Part shown: positions 62,901 to 64,000 of the stretch, one piece after another | Layout: each line of letters opens with the position of its first letter | Numbering within the stretch: the first letter of the stretch is position 1 | Assembly (NCBI RefSeq): GCF_040869045.1 | Contig: NC_090324.1 | Coordinates: 59,363,346-59,427,345, forward strand | DNA: 64,000 bases | Direction of reading: 5' to 3' | From: Eurosta solidaginis | Lineage: Eukaryota; Arthropoda; Insecta; Diptera; Tephritidae | The notes under the pieces: model-generated | Seen by the model: only the letters and a program-made list of their open reading frames with translations | Database searches by the model: none | Told to the model about the DNA's origin: nothing | Translations under genes and position numbers: made by a program

Positions 62901-64000
62901 ATATTTGTATGGACGTGAAACATTTGTGCCTTCGAATTTAGCGCGGATACATAAAGTTTGAAATTCACATTAAACACTTAGAAAATTGTTCCCAAAGACG
63001 GCGCGCTTGTGCATAAAGGTTTAGGTCTTTGAAATTCGCATTAGAAAACTTAAACAATTGTTCCCAAAGATGGCGCGCTTGTGCACGATAATGAATTACG
63101 ATATCTGTATGAATTGTTCGAATTTACAAAAAACTTTTTCTATTAATTATAAAGAAATAGAGTGATATTTGTTAACAAAAATAGGCCTATGCACTGCGGC
63201 TGATCAATACGAATCGATTCATATAACTTTTATATGATTTTACGTATGCTAAGTATGCGAAACAGCCTCTCAATTGATTGTATGGAAATTTTGTTAGCGT
63301 ATTAAGATATAGATAGTGGGTAATATACTGCCTATGCAAGACGGCCGCTATGATGCCGGTTGCCGCTCTGACCTAAAATCAAAAAAGTTTTTGGGACGTT
63401 TTTTTGTTTCGTAATTAGCATAAAAGGCAATATAAAAATCTAATGTTATATTTTTGTAAATTTTTCTCTTTTGTTGAGTATAAGACGTACTTTATCTAAA
63501 ATGAGGATTAAATCTGCAAATGCAACAACATTTTCGAGCAAATTTGCCATTAATTGTTATAAATAAATTAGTTAGTTTCAACAATTGTGATTTCATGTTT
63601 TTTTGAAAACAACTAATATAAAAAACAAAGAATCTGTTAAATAAAGACTTATGTATATACGTGTAGGTAAAATTTGCCACAAAATATGGGCCGCTCAAAA
63701 ATTAATCCTATTTAAGATTTTTGGTACGCTATAAATTATTTGGAACAATTTTTTAGGATTTTGGTAGAGGCTATTATAGGTAAGTGGCAACAATGGGAGA
63801 CCATATTTGTATGCACGTGAAACATTTGTGCTTCGAATTTAGCGCGGATACACAAAATTTGAAATTCACATTAAACACTTAGACAATTGTTCCCAAAGGT
63901 GGCGCGCTTGTGCACAAAGGTTTAGGTCTTTGAAATTCGCATTAGAAAACTTAGACAATTGTTCCCAAAGATGGCGCGCTTGTGCACGATAATGAATTAC
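56908..64000. repeat. ~0.9-kb tandem satellite, about 7.8 units
   Basis: CTGACCTAAAATC recurs at 56981, 57880, 58797, 59716, 60629, 61532, 62449 (CTGACCTTAAATC) and 63368: steps of 899, 917, 919, 913, 903, 917, 919. The array runs off the right edge. Each unit is AT-rich apart from GACGGCCGCTATGATGCCGG and two ~73-bp subrepeats ending CCCAAAGAYGGCGCGCTTGTGCA (split copy). No conserved ORF; the short recurrent reading frames follow only from the repetition. Units 1-3 versus 4-8 differ by shared variants. Confidence 0.95.
57469..57600. repeat. 73-bp internal subrepeats of the satellite (first instance)
   Basis: TGAAATTCACATTAAACACTT...GGCGCGCTTGTGCAC at 57469-57524 is repeated as GAAATTCGCATTAGAAAACTT...GGCGCGCTTGTGCAC at 57541-57598. 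The same pair occurs once in each ~0.9-kb unit, so the 0.9-kb unit is itself partly built from an older duplication. Confidence 0.85.

Noticed and set aside
60754..63698. Identical 68-codon minus-strand reading frames at 60754-60960 and 63492-63698 in the satellite
   Set aside because: They recur only because the satellite repeats; other units lack the frame through indels, and the peptide has no domain or codon pattern. Not called as genes.

Overview
This window is eukaryotic, repeat-dominated DNA. The DINE-1-like helentrons and the particular mix of insect retrotransposons (R1-like, I-like, LOA-like, CR1/L2-like, BEL/Pao, Ty3/Gypsy) point to a higher fly, most likely a tephritid fruit fly; that placement is inference, not proof. 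I see no single-copy host gene, RNA gene or CRISPR array, and no bacterial-type system. Almost everything that can be named is a transposable element, a piece of one, or a tandem repeat, as expected of heterochromatin or a TE graveyard.

Layout. 1-15.3 kb: a head-to-tail train of two helentron-type families (HINE-A, HINE-B), all on the minus strand. It is interrupted by a deleted Ty3/Gypsy element (835-4504, target duplication ATAT) and by a CR1/L2-like element (from ~7840), which is itself split by HINE-A copy 2. 15.3-19.4 kb: 5' part of a BEL/Pao element (minus) with one LTR. 19.5-21.1 kb: 5'-truncated HINE-A copy 3. 22.4-27.7 kb: dead I-like element (minus) with RNase H. 28.7-42.8 kb: one minus-strand CR1/L2-like element cut into five pieces by four insertions: HINE-A copy 4, an R1-like element (32630-38197, 11-bp target duplication), a LOA-like element, and a 650-bp unknown insert rich in GTAAGT. 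43.7-55.3 kb: HINE-A copies 5-7 around an errantivirus-like gag-protease segment present as three 1530-bp tandem units, the middle one a clean recombinant of its neighbours. 56.35-56.89 kb: a hAT-type MITE with a perfect 8-bp target duplication. 56.9-64.0 kb: a ~0.9-kb satellite with internal 73-bp subrepeats and a three-unit higher-order pattern, running off the window.

How the parts relate. Nothing forms an operon or pathway. The logic is stratigraphic: nested insertions give a relative age order, and tandem repeats arise at three scales (130-bp arrays inside helentrons, a 1.5-kb segmental triplication, a 0.9-kb satellite). All retroelement polymerases seen here are broken by stops, frameshifts, deletions or catalytic substitutions, except that the R1-like ORF2 needs only one frameshift to explain its break. 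The best leads are the recombinant triplication, the higher-order satellite, the TAATG stop-start overlap in the R1-like element and the splice-donor-rich 650-bp insert. I did not find a convincing new biochemical system.
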